From NCBI RefSeq assembly GCF_012524075.1, contig NZ_JAAZUI010000028.1:1-34229 (forward strand): a stretch of DNA of 34,229 nt, read 5' to 3'. The position numbers and the translations under genes are program-made. Source of the DNA: Lutibacter sp. B1. Lineage in GTDB: Bacteria > Bacteroidota > Bacteroidia > Flavobacteriales > Flavobacteriaceae. Each line of letters begins with the position of its first letter. Position 1 is the first letter of the stretch. This document shows positions 14,945 through 22,815 of this stretch, piece after piece. The notes beneath the pieces are model-generated. The model was given only the letters and a program-made list of their open reading frames with translations, had not been told where the DNA came from and did not search any database.

Positions 14945-15466
14945 TTAAAATTTTTTTAGTTCGTTTTGTAGTAACTCATACGTAAATGATTGTTCATAAA
15001 ATTCACGTTTATGTTTGTTATAAATTAATGTGGCAGGAATAGCTCCAGACCATTTTTTACTAATTTTAGGGATCCATGTATTTTGATCAGGGTCAACCAT
15101 TATCACAACTTCAGATTGAATGTTGTTCTCTTGAATAAATGGTATAACACGTTTTTCAATTTGATTTTGAAAATCTAAACTCACCAAAATTACTTCAACA
15201 TTTTGATTTTTATAAGTTGCGTTAAGTTTTTCAAATGCCGGTAGTTCTTCAACACAAGGCTTACACCAAGTTGCCCAAAAATTTATCACATACGTTTTGT
15301 CATCTTCTTTATGTAAAAGAGGTTCTAAAGTTTCGTATGTGTAGGAAGGAATAGTAATAACTTTTTCCGGCAATTTTTTTTCATCTGAAATATTTTCAGA
15401 TTGTTTAGGTTCTGTTTTACACGAAACAAAAGCAGCAATACACACTATTAAAAGCAATCTCTCCAT
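14945..15466 (-). CDS. TlpA/ResA-like thiol-disulfide lipoprotein
   Basis: A 173-residue lipoprotein with a lipobox (LIVCIAAFVSC, lipidated Cys16) and a thioredoxin domain with the active site NFWATWCKPCVEELPAFEKL (C68, C71). The strand VEVILVSLDF, the insertion region KRVIPFIQENNIQSEVVIMVDPD, and the cis-proline segment SGAIPATLIYNKHKREF are present. Members reduce periplasmic disulfides, for example during cytochrome c maturation. It is the first gene of a two-gene operon with the redoxin. Confidence 0.9.
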   Translation of the reverse strand: MERLLLIVCIAAFVSCKTEPKQSENISDEKKLPEKVITIPSYTYETLEPLLHKEDDKTYVINFWATWCKPCVEELPAFEKLNATYKNQNVEVILVSLDFQNQIEKRVIPFIQENNIQSEVVIMVDPDQNTWIPKISKKWSGAIPATLIYNKHKREFYEQSFTYELLQNELKKF

Positions 15467-15549
15467 AATTGGACTAAATATAACAACACTTTTAAATCAA
15501 AAAAAACTATTAACTAAACCTTAACAGATTTAAAATGTTTTATTATTGT

Positions 15550-15557
15550 TAATTTTG
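15550..15557 (+). promoter_or_regulatory. Candidate -7 box for the S37-like lipoprotein gene
   Basis: TAATTTTG fits TAnnTTTG and lies 21 bp before the ATG at 15579. There is no clear -33 TTG. Confidence 0.4.
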
Positions 15558-15578
15558 AACTTCATTTAAAAATAATTT

Positions 15579-16445
15579 ATGAGATTTTTCAAACCCTTAG
15601 TACTTTTTATTGTTTTTAGTTTTTTAGTTGTTGGATGTAGAGTTGTAAAATTAGAACCTGTTGAATTGTTAACCTTTGAAGAGAAATTGCAAACACTTTT
15701 TCCGGAAGCTGAAATTACCAAGGTTGAAACTGCCGATCACTTTTCTAAAGCGTATAAAATGATTATTGAACAACCGTTAGACCATGAAAATACAGCGAAA
15801 GGAACAATAAAACAAACAGTTTTTTTACAATACAGCAGTTTAAATAAACCTGTAAATTTTGTAGTTGAAAATGACAGTATTTACTTTAAAACTTACGAAT
15901 TAAGTACTATTTTAAAAGGAAATCAAATTCAGGCAATTAGCAGAATTACAAATTTAAACAACACTACAGCTGGGGTAAAACCTTTTTTAACTACTAAACA
16001 AGCAGTTGAAGATTACCACTATATTGCTAGAAAACTTAAAACGCTGTACTCCGGAAAATGGATAACTTCAGGTAAAGGAAATGCTGCAACATCGGTTTTG
16101 GTGTATCGAGCCATTTATCCGTATGATGCTGATATGGTTTTGGTATACAATGCTTCGTTAAAAAACAATACAGCAGATACATTAACTGAAGAAGAATTAC
16201 AGAAAACAGTTGATTTTATTGAAAATAAAGGGCATAAAATATTATATGTTTATGGTGAAAATAGTGTGTCTTTGGAAGATAGCCCTGTTTTGAAATCGCA
16301 TGTAAATGCTTTAAAAATGGTGCTGAATAATGTAGAAAATGAAGCAGGTATTAAAAATTTCTCAGAAGAAGATAAACAACATATGTATGATAAACTTCAA
16401 AATTGGTTAGGGTATAGTGTTACCATTTATCCTTTAGAAAATTAA
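15579..16445 (+). CDS. S37-peptidase-like lipoprotein lacking the catalytic serine
   Basis: A 288-residue lipoprotein (lipobox FSFLVVGC, Cys20). The body follows the Bacteroidota S37 (PS-10) peptidase pattern: FEEKLQTLFPEAEITKVET, FSKAYKMIIEQPLDHENTAKGTIKQTVFL, LTTKQAVEDYHYIARKLKTLYSGKWITSG and YPYDADMVLVYNASL. In active members the elbow reads roughly TGxSKGG. Here it is SGKGNAA, so the nucleophilic Ser is replaced by Gly, and the HRFFG stretch expected before it is also missing (ISRITNL). The protein is also about 150 residues short. It is probably a non-enzymatic relative kept for binding or structure, not a recent pseudogene, because the frame is clean. The downstream neighbour is the H-NOX operon. 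Confidence 0.7.
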   Translation: MRFFKPLVLFIVFSFLVVGCRVVKLEPVELLTFEEKLQTLFPEAEITKVETADHFSKAYKMIIEQPLDHENTAKGTIKQTVFLQYSSLNKPVNFVVENDSIYFKTYELSTILKGNQIQAISRITNLNNTTAGVKPFLTTKQAVEDYHYIARKLKTLYSGKWITSGKGNAATSVLVYRAIYPYDADMVLVYNASLKNNTADTLTEEELQKTVDFIENKGHKILYVYGENSVSLEDSPVLKSHVNALKMVLNNVENEAGIKNFSEEDKQHMYDKLQNWLGYSVTIYPLEN

Positions 16446-16469
16446 CAAGGTTTTAAAGAAATATAAATT

Positions 16470-16540
16470 CCATTCATCGATAGATAAAAGCCTTTCGTCT
16501 ACACTTAAATGGGTTTTTGACTAAATTTTAAGTAGTTTTC
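16470..16540 (+). promoter_or_regulatory. Tandem 21-bp-period repeat plus -7 box, promoter of the H-NOX operon (site A)
   Basis: Half-site 1 is CCATTCATCGATA (16470-16482), half-site 2 is CCTTTCGTCTACA (16491-16503): direct repeats exactly 21 bp apart. A degenerate -7 box TAGTTTTC follows at 16533-16540, 51 bp before the receiver gene. The same layout precedes three other genes (sites B, C, D). The 20 bases upstream of the repeat (TTTAAAGAAAT..) are also shared with site C. Confidence 0.7.
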
Positions 16541-16590
16541 TGGTGTTAACAACTACTTTTAGCTAAGAATTTAAAAGGTAAATTTAAAAA

Positions 16591-16995
16591 ATGAACAATA
16601 TACTTTTGATTGAGGATGACACTATTGAGGTTATGAAGTTTAAAAGAGCAATAACCACATTAAAGTTTAAGCCAAATATTATTGAAGCAAAAAACGGAGA
16701 AGAGGCTCTAATAATTTTAAAAAATAATGAAATTTTACCTAATATTATTTTGTTAGATTTAAATATGCCAAAATTAAGTGGCATTGAGTTTTTACAAATA
16801 TTAAAATCTGATGAAGTTTTAAAATATATTCCTACGATTATTTTAACTACATCAAACAATTATAAAGATGTGATGGAATGTTATAGAATTGGTATTGCCG
16901 GTTACATTCTTAAACCTTTAAAATATGAAGAATATGTTTCAATAATTGATAAGATGCTATCTTATTGGAGTATCAATGAACTAATTAAAAAATAA
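16591..16995 (+). CDS. Stand-alone receiver (CheY/Rcp1-like) response regulator
   Basis: A 134-residue single receiver domain without an output domain. The acidic pocket (ED9D10), phosphoacceptor Asp56 in ILLDLNMPKLSG, the Thr in IILTTS and Lys106 in GYILKPL are all present. It is the first gene of a five-gene operon whose next start codon overlaps its stop (TAATG). In H-NOX systems a stand-alone receiver can be a relay intermediate or phosphate sink. Here it may receive phosphate from the kinase at 17534, which has no receiver of its own, and pass it to the HPt protein at 19903. Confidence 0.93.
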   Translation: MNNILLIEDDTIEVMKFKRAITTLKFKPNIIEAKNGEEALIILKNNEILPNIILLDLNMPKLSGIEFLQILKSDEVLKYIPTIILTTSNNYKDVMECYRIGIAGYILKPLKYEEYVSIIDKMLSYWSINELIKK

Positions 16996-17537
16996 TGAAA
17001 GGTATCGTATTTACTGAATTTTTGGACTTAGTTGAAGAAAAATATGGAATTGAAACTGTTGATGAAATAATTGAAAAATCAAATTTACCTTCTAAAGGAA
17101 TATACACTTCAATTGGAACGTATGATTTTTCTGAAATGTTGAGTTTATTAAAGCATTTAAGTGAGCACACAAACTTAAGTATTGATAAGTTACTATTGGT
17201 ATATGCTGAACATTTTTTTAGCGTTTTGGTTAATTCTTATCCTGAGTTAATTAATCAATATATAAATCCGATTGATATGCTTTCATCAATTGAAAGTCAT
17301 ATTCATGTTGAGGTAAAAAAGATATATAATGATGCAGAATTACCTACATTTGAAGTACTGGAGAAGTCAGAAAATACTTTAATAATGATTTATAGATCCA
17401 GCAGAGCAATGCATTATTTTGGATTGGGATTAATGAAAAAGACATTTGAACATTTTAATTCTACGGCTACCATTAAAATGGATAAAATAAATGAAAAAGG
17501 TACTGTAGTTAAATTTATTATCAATAAAGATGTATGA
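16995..17537 (+). CDS. H-NOX (heme NO-binding) sensor protein
   Basis: A 180-residue stand-alone H-NOX domain, a cytoplasmic heme protein that binds NO and regulates a partner kinase or cyclase. Evidence: the opening MKGIVFTEFLDLVEEKYGIE, GTYDFSEMLSLLKHLSEHT, the probable proximal heme ligand His104 in SHIHVEVKKIYNDAELP, the conserved Pro117, and the diagnostic heme-propionate motif YxSxR (YRSSR, Tyr133, Ser135, Arg137). It starts inside the stop codon of the receiver gene and its own stop overlaps the ATG of the histidine kinase (ATGA), so kinase and sensor are translationally coupled. This is the classic H-NOX/kinase pairing known from Shewanella and Vibrio. Confidence 0.95.
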   Translation: MKGIVFTEFLDLVEEKYGIETVDEIIEKSNLPSKGIYTSIGTYDFSEMLSLLKHLSEHTNLSIDKLLLVYAEHFFSVLVNSYPELINQYINPIDMLSSIESHIHVEVKKIYNDAELPTFEVLEKSENTLIMIYRSSRAMHYFGLGLMKKTFEHFNSTATIKMDKINEKGTVVKFIINKDV

Positions 17538-19900
17538 GTCAAAAAGAATTTGAGATTTTAAAAAGAGCTCTTGAACGAGAACGTACAGCAAGAAAACAGG
17601 CTGAAAAAATCTTGGAAGATAAATCTAAGGAACTCTATTTAATTACTGAAAAATTAAAAGAAACCAACATTAAATTAGAGCGTTTGCTTACAGAAAAAGC
17701 ATCTAAGCTTAAAGGCGTTTTTGATAATTTGGCTGACGCATATGTTCTTATGGATTTAAAGGGTAATGTTATTAATATGAATAAGCCGGCGATCGACTTA
17801 TTTGGTTATAATTTAAAAGAAGAATTATTAAATGTGGTTGATATTATTTATAAGGATGATTATAAATACACCATGAATTCTTATAAGAAGTTACTAAATG
17901 AAGGTAAGTTTACTGATTATGTAGCTCGAATTTGCACAAAAAATAATGATATTCGTTTGGTTCATATAAATAGCAGTCTTGTTTACAATGTCTCTCAAGA
18001 TGTAATTGGAGCTCAAGGAATTGTTAGAGACATTACAGAAGAAACAGCTATTAAAGAACTTTTAGAAGAGCAAAAACATCAGTTAAATATTATTATTGAT
18101 AATTCCCCTATCGGTATTTCTTTATCAAGAATGAACAATAAAGGGTTGTTGCTGGTTAATAAGGCTTTATGTAAAATGTTAGGTTATTCGGAAGAAGAGT
18201 TAAAAGAAATACAAATTCAAGATTTAACTCATCCGGATGATCGAGAAATATCAAAATTAAAACGTGATGATTTGTTTAGGGGGAAGATAGATAGTTTTAA
18301 TTTAGAAAAAAGATATATTAAAAAAAATGGAGAAACGCTTTGGGCAAAAACAAGAGTAACAGCAGTACGTAACTCGAAAGCTGAGATTAAATTTCAAGTA
18401 GCAACAATTGAAGATATTACAAATGAAAAATTAGCGAATGAAAAACTTAAAGAATCTGAAGAAAGACTCGCAACATTAATCCTTAATTTAGATAGCGGTA
18501 TATTTTTAGAAGACGAGAATAATATTGCAGTTCTTGCAAACAAAAAAGTGTGTGAATTATTTTACTTACAAATTTCACCGGAAGAAGTTATTGGAAAAGA
18601 CTTTTCTAACGTTGCTGAAGAATTTAAAGATCATTTTGAAAATCCTGAAGAATTTGTTGCCAGATACAACACTATTATAAAAAACAGAGAAATTGTTATA
18701 GGTGATGAGTTAAGAATGGCTGATGGTAAAATTTTAGAACGTAATTATATTCCAATATTTAAAGATAAAGTATTTAAAGGTCATTTGTGGAGTTTTAATG
18801 ATGTTACTTTAAGAAGGAAATATAGGAAAAGCTTAGAATCTCAAAAGCAAAAGTATAGCAATATTATTGCCAATATGAATTTAGGATTAATTGAAGTTGA
18901 TAATGATGACAATATCTTAATGGTAAATCAAAGTTTTACTAAAATGACTGGTTATTCTGAAGAGGAGTTAATTGGAAAAAGAGGAAGAGATATCCTACCT
19001 GTTGAAGAAGATAAAAAACTAATAAAACTAAAAGGAAAAGAACGTGAAAAAGGGAAATCAGATTCTTTTGAGTTGCGTATAATAAACAAAAAAGGAGAAA
19101 TAAGATATTGGTTAGTTAGTGGAGCTCCAAATTATAATATAAACGGACAAATTTTAGGGTCAATAGGTATAAATTTAGATATTACAGATTTAAAAAGCTT
19201 AGAGTTACAGAAGGAAGACTTACTCAAAAAATTAGAAAAAAGTAATGAAGAGTTACAAGAGTATGCACATATAGTATCTCACGATTTAAAATCACCTTTA
19301 AGAAGTATTTATGCATTGGTTAGCTGGTTAAAAGAAGATAATTATGAGAAATTTGATGAAAATAGTTTAAATAATCTTTCATTAATAGAAGGAACATTAG
19401 AAAAAATGGAACATTTAATTTCTGATATTTTAAGTTACTCCAGTGTAACACCTGAAACTTTTCAAAAACAAAATGTAGACGTTAATGTTGTTATTGAAGA
19501 TATAAAAAACATAGTGCACGTTCCAAACCACATATCATTAAAAGTTTTGAATAATTTACCTGTAATTAAAGGAGATAAAATAAGGATACAGCAATTGTTT
19601 CAAAATTTAATAAGTAATTCTATACGGTACATAGACAAAGAGAACGGATTGATAGAGATTGATGTAGTTGATCAGAAATCCTTTTTTAAATTTTCAGTTA
19701 AAGATAATGGAATAGGAATTAAAAAGGAATATCATAACAAAATATTTAAAATATTTCATTCATTAAACTTAAGTAAAGATTCAACAGGAATAGGTCTTTC
19801 AATTGTAAAAAAGATTGTAGATATGTATAAAGGTGAAATTTGGTTGGAAAGCGAAGTAGGTAAAGGAACTACTTTTTATTTTACGCTTAAAAAAGATTAA
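17534..19900 (+). CDS. Four-PAS histidine kinase paired with H-NOX (HnoK-like)
   Basis: A 788-residue cytoplasmic histidine kinase with no membrane segments. Order: a heptad-rich N-terminal coiled coil (about 1-58, LERERTARKQAEKILEDKSKELY), a pattern I associate with H-NOX-partner kinases; PAS domains at about 60-180, 185-300, 305-420 and 430-555; HisKA with H583 in AHIVSHDLKSPLRS; then HATPase_c with the N box QLFQNLISNSIRY, DNGIGI and STGIGLSIVKKIVD. It lacks an attached receiver, so phosphate must go to a separate protein; a receiver and an HPt flank it in the operon. NO-bound H-NOX probably changes its activity, with the sign unknown. Confidence 0.93.
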   Translation: MSQKEFEILKRALERERTARKQAEKILEDKSKELYLITEKLKETNIKLERLLTEKASKLKGVFDNLADAYVLMDLKGNVINMNKPAIDLFGYNLKEELLNVVDIIYKDDYKYTMNSYKKLLNEGKFTDYVARICTKNNDIRLVHINSSLVYNVSQDVIGAQGIVRDITEETAIKELLEEQKHQLNIIIDNSPIGISLSRMNNKGLLLVNKALCKMLGYSEEELKEIQIQDLTHPDDREISKLKRDDLFRGKIDSFNLEKRYIKKNGETLWAKTRVTAVRNSKAEIKFQVATIEDITNEKLANEKLKESEERLATLILNLDSGIFLEDENNIAVLANKKVCELFYLQISPEEVIGKDFSNVAEEFKDHFENPEEFVARYNTIIKNREIVIGDELRMADGKILERNYIPIFKDKVFKGHLWSFNDVTLRRKYRKSLESQKQKYSNIIANMNLGLIEVDNDDNILMVNQSFTKMTGYSEEELIGKRGRDILPVEEDKKLIKLKGKEREKGKSDSFELRIINKKGEIRYWLVSGAPNYNINGQILGSIGINLDITDLKSLELQKEDLLKKLEKSNEELQEYAHIVSHDLKSPLRSIYALVSWLKEDNYEKFDENSLNNLSLIEGTLEKMEHLISDILSYSSVTPETFQKQNVDVNVVIEDIKNIVHVPNHISLKVLNNLPVIKGDKIRIQQLFQNLISNSIRYIDKENGLIEIDVVDQKSFFKFSVKDNGIGIKKEYHNKIFKIFHSLNLSKDSTGIGLSIVKKIVDMYKGEIWLESEVGKGTTFYFTLKKD

Positions 19901-19902
19901 AA

Positions 19903-20220
19903 ATGGAAAAGCCTAATTTAACATATATTCATAATTTATCAGGAGGAGATAAAGAGTTTAAAAAAAAAATTATTTCAATTATAAAAGAAGAATATCCTGA
20001 AGAAATAAACGAATATTATACTAATTTTAATTTAAAGAACTACTCAATAGCAGCAACAAATGTTCATAAACTTAAACATAAAATTAGTATATTAGGCCTT
20101 GAAGAAAGTTATGAAATTGCTGCGGAATATGAAAATAATCTAAAAGAGGGTAATAGTATCCTAAGTGATAAATTTGAAATAATTCTGCAAAATATAACTG
20201 ATTATTTAATAACACTTTAG
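19903..20220 (+). CDS. HPt phosphotransfer protein
   Basis: A 105-residue all-helical protein. The phosphorylatable histidine is probably His55 in AATNVHKLKHKISILGLEE, which matches the HxxKxxxxxxG signature of HPt domains. The start codon is 2 bp after the kinase stop and the stop lies 8 bp before the LytTR gene. A free HPt between a kinase and a response regulator indicates a multistep relay: kinase, receiver at 16591, this protein, LytTR regulator. Confidence 0.85.
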   Translation: MEKPNLTYIHNLSGGDKEFKKKIISIIKEEYPEEINEYYTNFNLKNYSIAATNVHKLKHKISILGLEESYEIAAEYENNLKEGNSILSDKFEIILQNITDYLITL

Positions 20221-20228
20221 TTTATTTT

Positions 20229-20936
20229 ATGAAATGTATAATTATAGATGATGAGGCAACTGCCAGAACAATAATCCGTCAATTATGTTTAAGTGCTAAT
20301 AATTTGAATGTTGTTGAAGAATTTCCAAATGCTATACAAGCCATAAAATATTTGAATAAAAATCAGGTAGACCTTATTTTTTTAGATATTCATATGCCTG
20401 ATTTTACAGGATTCGATTTTATTGAAACGCTAAAAACTCCACCAAAAATAATTATTACTACATCAGATAGAAATTTAGCAATTGAAGCTTTTGAATATGA
20501 TTGTATTGTAGATTTTCTTGTAAAACCAATAGAGTTACCAAGATTTTTAAAGGCCATAAAAAAGGTTGAAAAAACACTTTCAAAAAAACAAATTGAAAGC
20601 ACTTCAGTTAATGAAGAAAAATCAGATCACGAATTATATGTTAATATTGATAGGCGATTAATTAAAATAGATATTCCCAGTATTTATTTAATTGAAGCAA
20701 AAGGTGATTATATTCAAGTTAAAACTGAAACTAAAAATTATATAGTACATTCTACATTAAAAAAGATTGAAGATAAATTACCGGAAAACTCGTTTTTAAA
20801 AGTACACAGATCTTATATTATCAATATTAAGAAGATAATTGATATAGAAGATAACAGTGTGTTAATAAAGAAAGATATTATTCCGGTTAGTCGTTCAAAC
20901 AGACCTGAATTAATGAAAAGACTAAATTTACTGTAA
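20229..20936 (+). CDS. LytTR-family response regulator
   Basis: A 235-residue transcription factor: an N-terminal receiver with acidic pocket DD7-8 and phosphoacceptor Asp53 in LIFLDIHMPDFTG, a linker, and a C-terminal LytTR DNA-binding domain (about 130-235) with YVNIDRRLIKIDIPSIYLIEAKGDYIQVKT, LKKIEDKLPENSFLKVHRSYIINI and VLIKKDIIPVSRSNRPELMKRL. LytTR proteins bind tandem direct repeats about 21-22 bp apart, and repeats with exactly this period occur before this operon and three neighbouring transcription units. It is the final gene of the H-NOX operon and the probable output of the relay. Confidence 0.95.
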   Translation: MKCIIIDDEATARTIIRQLCLSANNLNVVEEFPNAIQAIKYLNKNQVDLIFLDIHMPDFTGFDFIETLKTPPKIIITTSDRNLAIEAFEYDCIVDFLVKPIELPRFLKAIKKVEKTLSKKQIESTSVNEEKSDHELYVNIDRRLIKIDIPSIYLIEAKGDYIQVKTETKNYIVHSTLKKIEDKLPENSFLKVHRSYIINIKKIIDIEDNSVLIKKDIIPVSRSNRPELMKRLNLL

Positions 20937-20957
20937 TCACTTATCTACATTAAAATT

Positions 20958-21026
20958 CCATTTAACGATACTATTTTTAGTACCAACGAATAAATTTAAA
21001 GACACTGCTTCCAATTCATAGTTTTG
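20958..21026 (+). promoter_or_regulatory. Tandem 21-bp-period repeat plus -7 box, promoter of the CAP gene (site B)
   Basis: Half-site 1 is CCATTTAACGATA (20958-20970) and half-site 2 is AGTACCAACGAAT (20979-20991), period 21 bp. The perfect -7 box TAGTTTTG is at 21019-21026. The second CG is 32 bp from the -7 box, exactly as at site D. No -33 TTG is visible, as expected for an activator-dependent promoter. Confidence 0.72.
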
Positions 21027-21049
21027 ATTAATTATTAAATAATCATACT

Positions 21050-21556
21050 ATGAAAACATTAGCATTCAAATTGTTCTTTACTATTATAATCATTACTCTT
21101 TTAGTTTCGTGTTCAACCGATGATGATGGAATTTATTTAAAAGAAGAGAACATGCAATTTAAAGATGTTCATTTGTCATATTCTGAGTTCGAACTTGACA
21201 TATTGAATGAAATTAATGAATATAGAGAGTCTAAAGGATTGAGTACATTAGAAATATTAAATATAGTTTCTACAGAAGCAATTAGCCATACAAAATATAT
21301 GATTGAATTAGATGAAATTAATCATGATAATTTTTCGATAAGAACAAATAATCTTATGAAAAATGCATCTGCGAAAACGGTTGGAGAAAATGTTGCTTAT
21401 GGCTATTCAACAGCTAAAGGTGTATTAAATGGATGGTTAAATAGTGAAAGTCATAGAAAAATAATAGAAAATAACTCATTTACACATTTTGGGATATCAG
21501 TTTTAAAAAATAATAACGACCGATATTACTATACTAATATTTTTATTAAAAGATAG
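21050..21556 (+). CDS. CAP/SCP-domain lipoprotein
   Basis: A 168-residue lipoprotein (lipobox TLLVSC, Cys21, followed by STDDD, which favours the outer membrane) with a CAP (SCP/PR1) domain: LDILNEINEYRESKGLSTLE, then HTKYM...EINHDNFSIR with His92, VGENVAYGYSTAKGVLNGWLNSESHRKIIENNSFTHFGIS with Glu113 and His135, and the ending YYTNIF. The cavity histidines and glutamate are intact. The function of bacterial CAP proteins is mostly unknown; some are secreted proteases or adhesin partners. It lies between the LytTR gene and the fibre genes and shares their promoter motif, suggesting it belongs to the same surface programme. Confidence 0.9.
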   Translation: MKTLAFKLFFTIIIITLLVSCSTDDDGIYLKEENMQFKDVHLSYSEFELDILNEINEYRESKGLSTLEILNIVSTEAISHTKYMIELDEINHDNFSIRTNNLMKNASAKTVGENVAYGYSTAKGVLNGWLNSESHRKIIENNSFTHFGISVLKNNNDRYYYTNIFIKR

Positions 21557-21580
21557 TTATACATTTTATATAGTAATTAA

Positions 21581-21610
21581 GCCTCACTTTAAATAAGTTG
21601 AGGTTTTTTT
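21581..21610 (+). terminator. Terminator after the CAP gene
   Basis: CCTCA and TGAGG arms with partly paired inner bases are followed by a run of seven T, 25 bp after the stop codon. Confidence 0.6.
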
Positions 21611-21746
21611 ATTTGGATAAAGGTGTTGTATGGATTTTAAAATTAAGCTATTAGAGCTTCTTTGAGACAAATAGTTAAGTACAAATATTAAGTATTTGGA
21701 TTATAATTTATAGATAATTAAAATTTAGTTTATGCTAAAATAGCTT

Positions 21747-21815
21747 CAATTCATCTATACTAAAATGTCGCTTAACGAAAATTAAAATTAATTTTTAAGG
21801 TCTAATATACATTTG
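21747..21815 (+). promoter_or_regulatory. Tandem 21-bp-period repeat plus -7 box, promoter of the abundant-subunit gene (site D)
   Basis: Half-site 1 is CAATTCATCTATA (21747-21759) and half-site 2 is TCGCTTAACGAAA (21768-21780), period 21 bp. The perfect -7 box TACATTTG is at 21808-21815, 32 bp from the reference C of half-site 2, identical to site B. The transcript would have a leader of about 40 nt before the ATG at 21864. No -33 TTG is present. Confidence 0.72.
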
Positions 21816-21863
21816 CTGTATTATTAATTATAAAACTTTATTAATCTAAAAATTTAATTTATT

Positions 21864-22502
21864 ATGAAAAAAATTAATTTATTTACAGCTATGCTTGCCT
21901 TTGTATTTATTCAAAATGTAAGCGCACAAGACAACAACGACACTAACATTGCATCGCATCAATTAGATGTAAACGTGCCTGAAGTAGCTATCTTAGATAT
22001 TTATGATGCAAATACAGGCTTTGAAGCAGGTCCTATTATGATGGATATGACAAATGTTACATTGGCTGGTACAAATGCAGAAGCAGGTTTATATGCTTTT
22101 CAAGATATGAGCTATGGAAACTTATTCCTTAATTACACAAGTGTAACAGGGCAAAGTGGTTCTGGTTTTGATGTAACAAGACAAATTGATGTTCAATTTG
22201 AAGCAGGAAGTACATTTCCGGGAAGCTTAGATTTAAGAATTACTCCTGAAGCACCGGTAATTGTAGCAAATGGAGGTACTGCAAACTCAGCAGGTACAGT
22301 TACTGCTGGTGGTGTAGCATTAGGAGCAACAACTCCCGTAGGTACCGATGCTTTATTGGTGAGTAGTATAGAGAGTGTTTATACCGGAGATGAAAGTAAT
22401 GGTGTTAAATTAACATATACTTTAGAACAAAACGGAAATTTTGCAAGTTACCAAGCCGGTCTTTACCAAGCTACAGTTAGATATACTCTATCTGATCTAT
22501 AA
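21864..22502 (+). CDS. Secreted fibre-subunit-like protein (candidate major subunit)
   Basis: A 212-residue exported protein with signal peptide (cleavage likely after NVSA, before QDN), rich in Gly, Ala, Thr and Val and with no cysteine, lysine-poor after the signal. It is predicted to be mostly beta strands. The N-terminal block LDVNVPEVAILDI and the C-terminal block YTGDESNGVKLTYTLE recur in the protein at 27104, so both belong to one family. It ends in alternating hydrophobic residues (YQATVRYTLSDL), as do many fibre subunits. Its own activator-type promoter and a very strong terminator make a separate, abundant transcript, the usual arrangement for a major subunit. I recognise no named family; fibre subunit is an inference. 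Confidence 0.6.
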   Translation: MKKINLFTAMLAFVFIQNVSAQDNNDTNIASHQLDVNVPEVAILDIYDANTGFEAGPIMMDMTNVTLAGTNAEAGLYAFQDMSYGNLFLNYTSVTGQSGSGFDVTRQIDVQFEAGSTFPGSLDLRITPEAPVIVANGGTANSAGTVTAGGVALGATTPVGTDALLVSSIESVYTGDESNGVKLTYTLEQNGNFASYQAGLYQATVRYTLSDL

Positions 22503-22522
22503 TAGTTAGTTAATTATTCAAG

Positions 22523-22564
22523 TTAAAAAAAGGTTCTTTATTTGAATAAAGAACCTTTTTTTAA
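22523..22564 (+). terminator. Strong terminator after the candidate major subunit gene
   Basis: A 19-bp stem (AAAAGGTTCTTTAT/ATAAAGAACCTTTT core, arms 22523-22541 and 22546-22564) with loop TTGA and a T run. It separates the subunit transcript from the chaperone/usher-like operon. Confidence 0.88.
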
Positions 22565-22696
22565 TGATAGTTTCCTTTATAAGAAGGAAAATTCAATTTC
22601 TTTATTTATCACTTCACCAATTTTTATGTCAATCATAAATTAAAGGGAAGTTTACTTTATACTTTTTCGACTAATAGCTTTAAAGAAATCTAAATA

Positions 22697-22766
22697 CCAT
22701 TGGTCTATAGTAAATAGCAGCCTACCGAAAAACAGCGGAAAAATCTTCATTTAACATCTAGATTTG
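22697..22766 (+). promoter_or_regulatory. Tandem 21-bp-period repeat plus -7 box, promoter of the chaperone/usher-like operon (site C)
   Basis: Half-site 1 is CCATTGGTCTATA (22697-22709) and half-site 2 is CAGCCTACCGAAA (22718-22730), period 21 bp. The perfect -7 box TAGATTTG is at 22759-22766, 33 bp from the reference C of half-site 2. The bases just upstream (TTTAAAGAAATCTAAAT) closely match those at site A. Confidence 0.72.
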
Positions 22767-22815
22767 AAATATATCAAATTAAAAAAAGTAAAAGTTTAAT
22801 TCAAAAAACAGTAAA

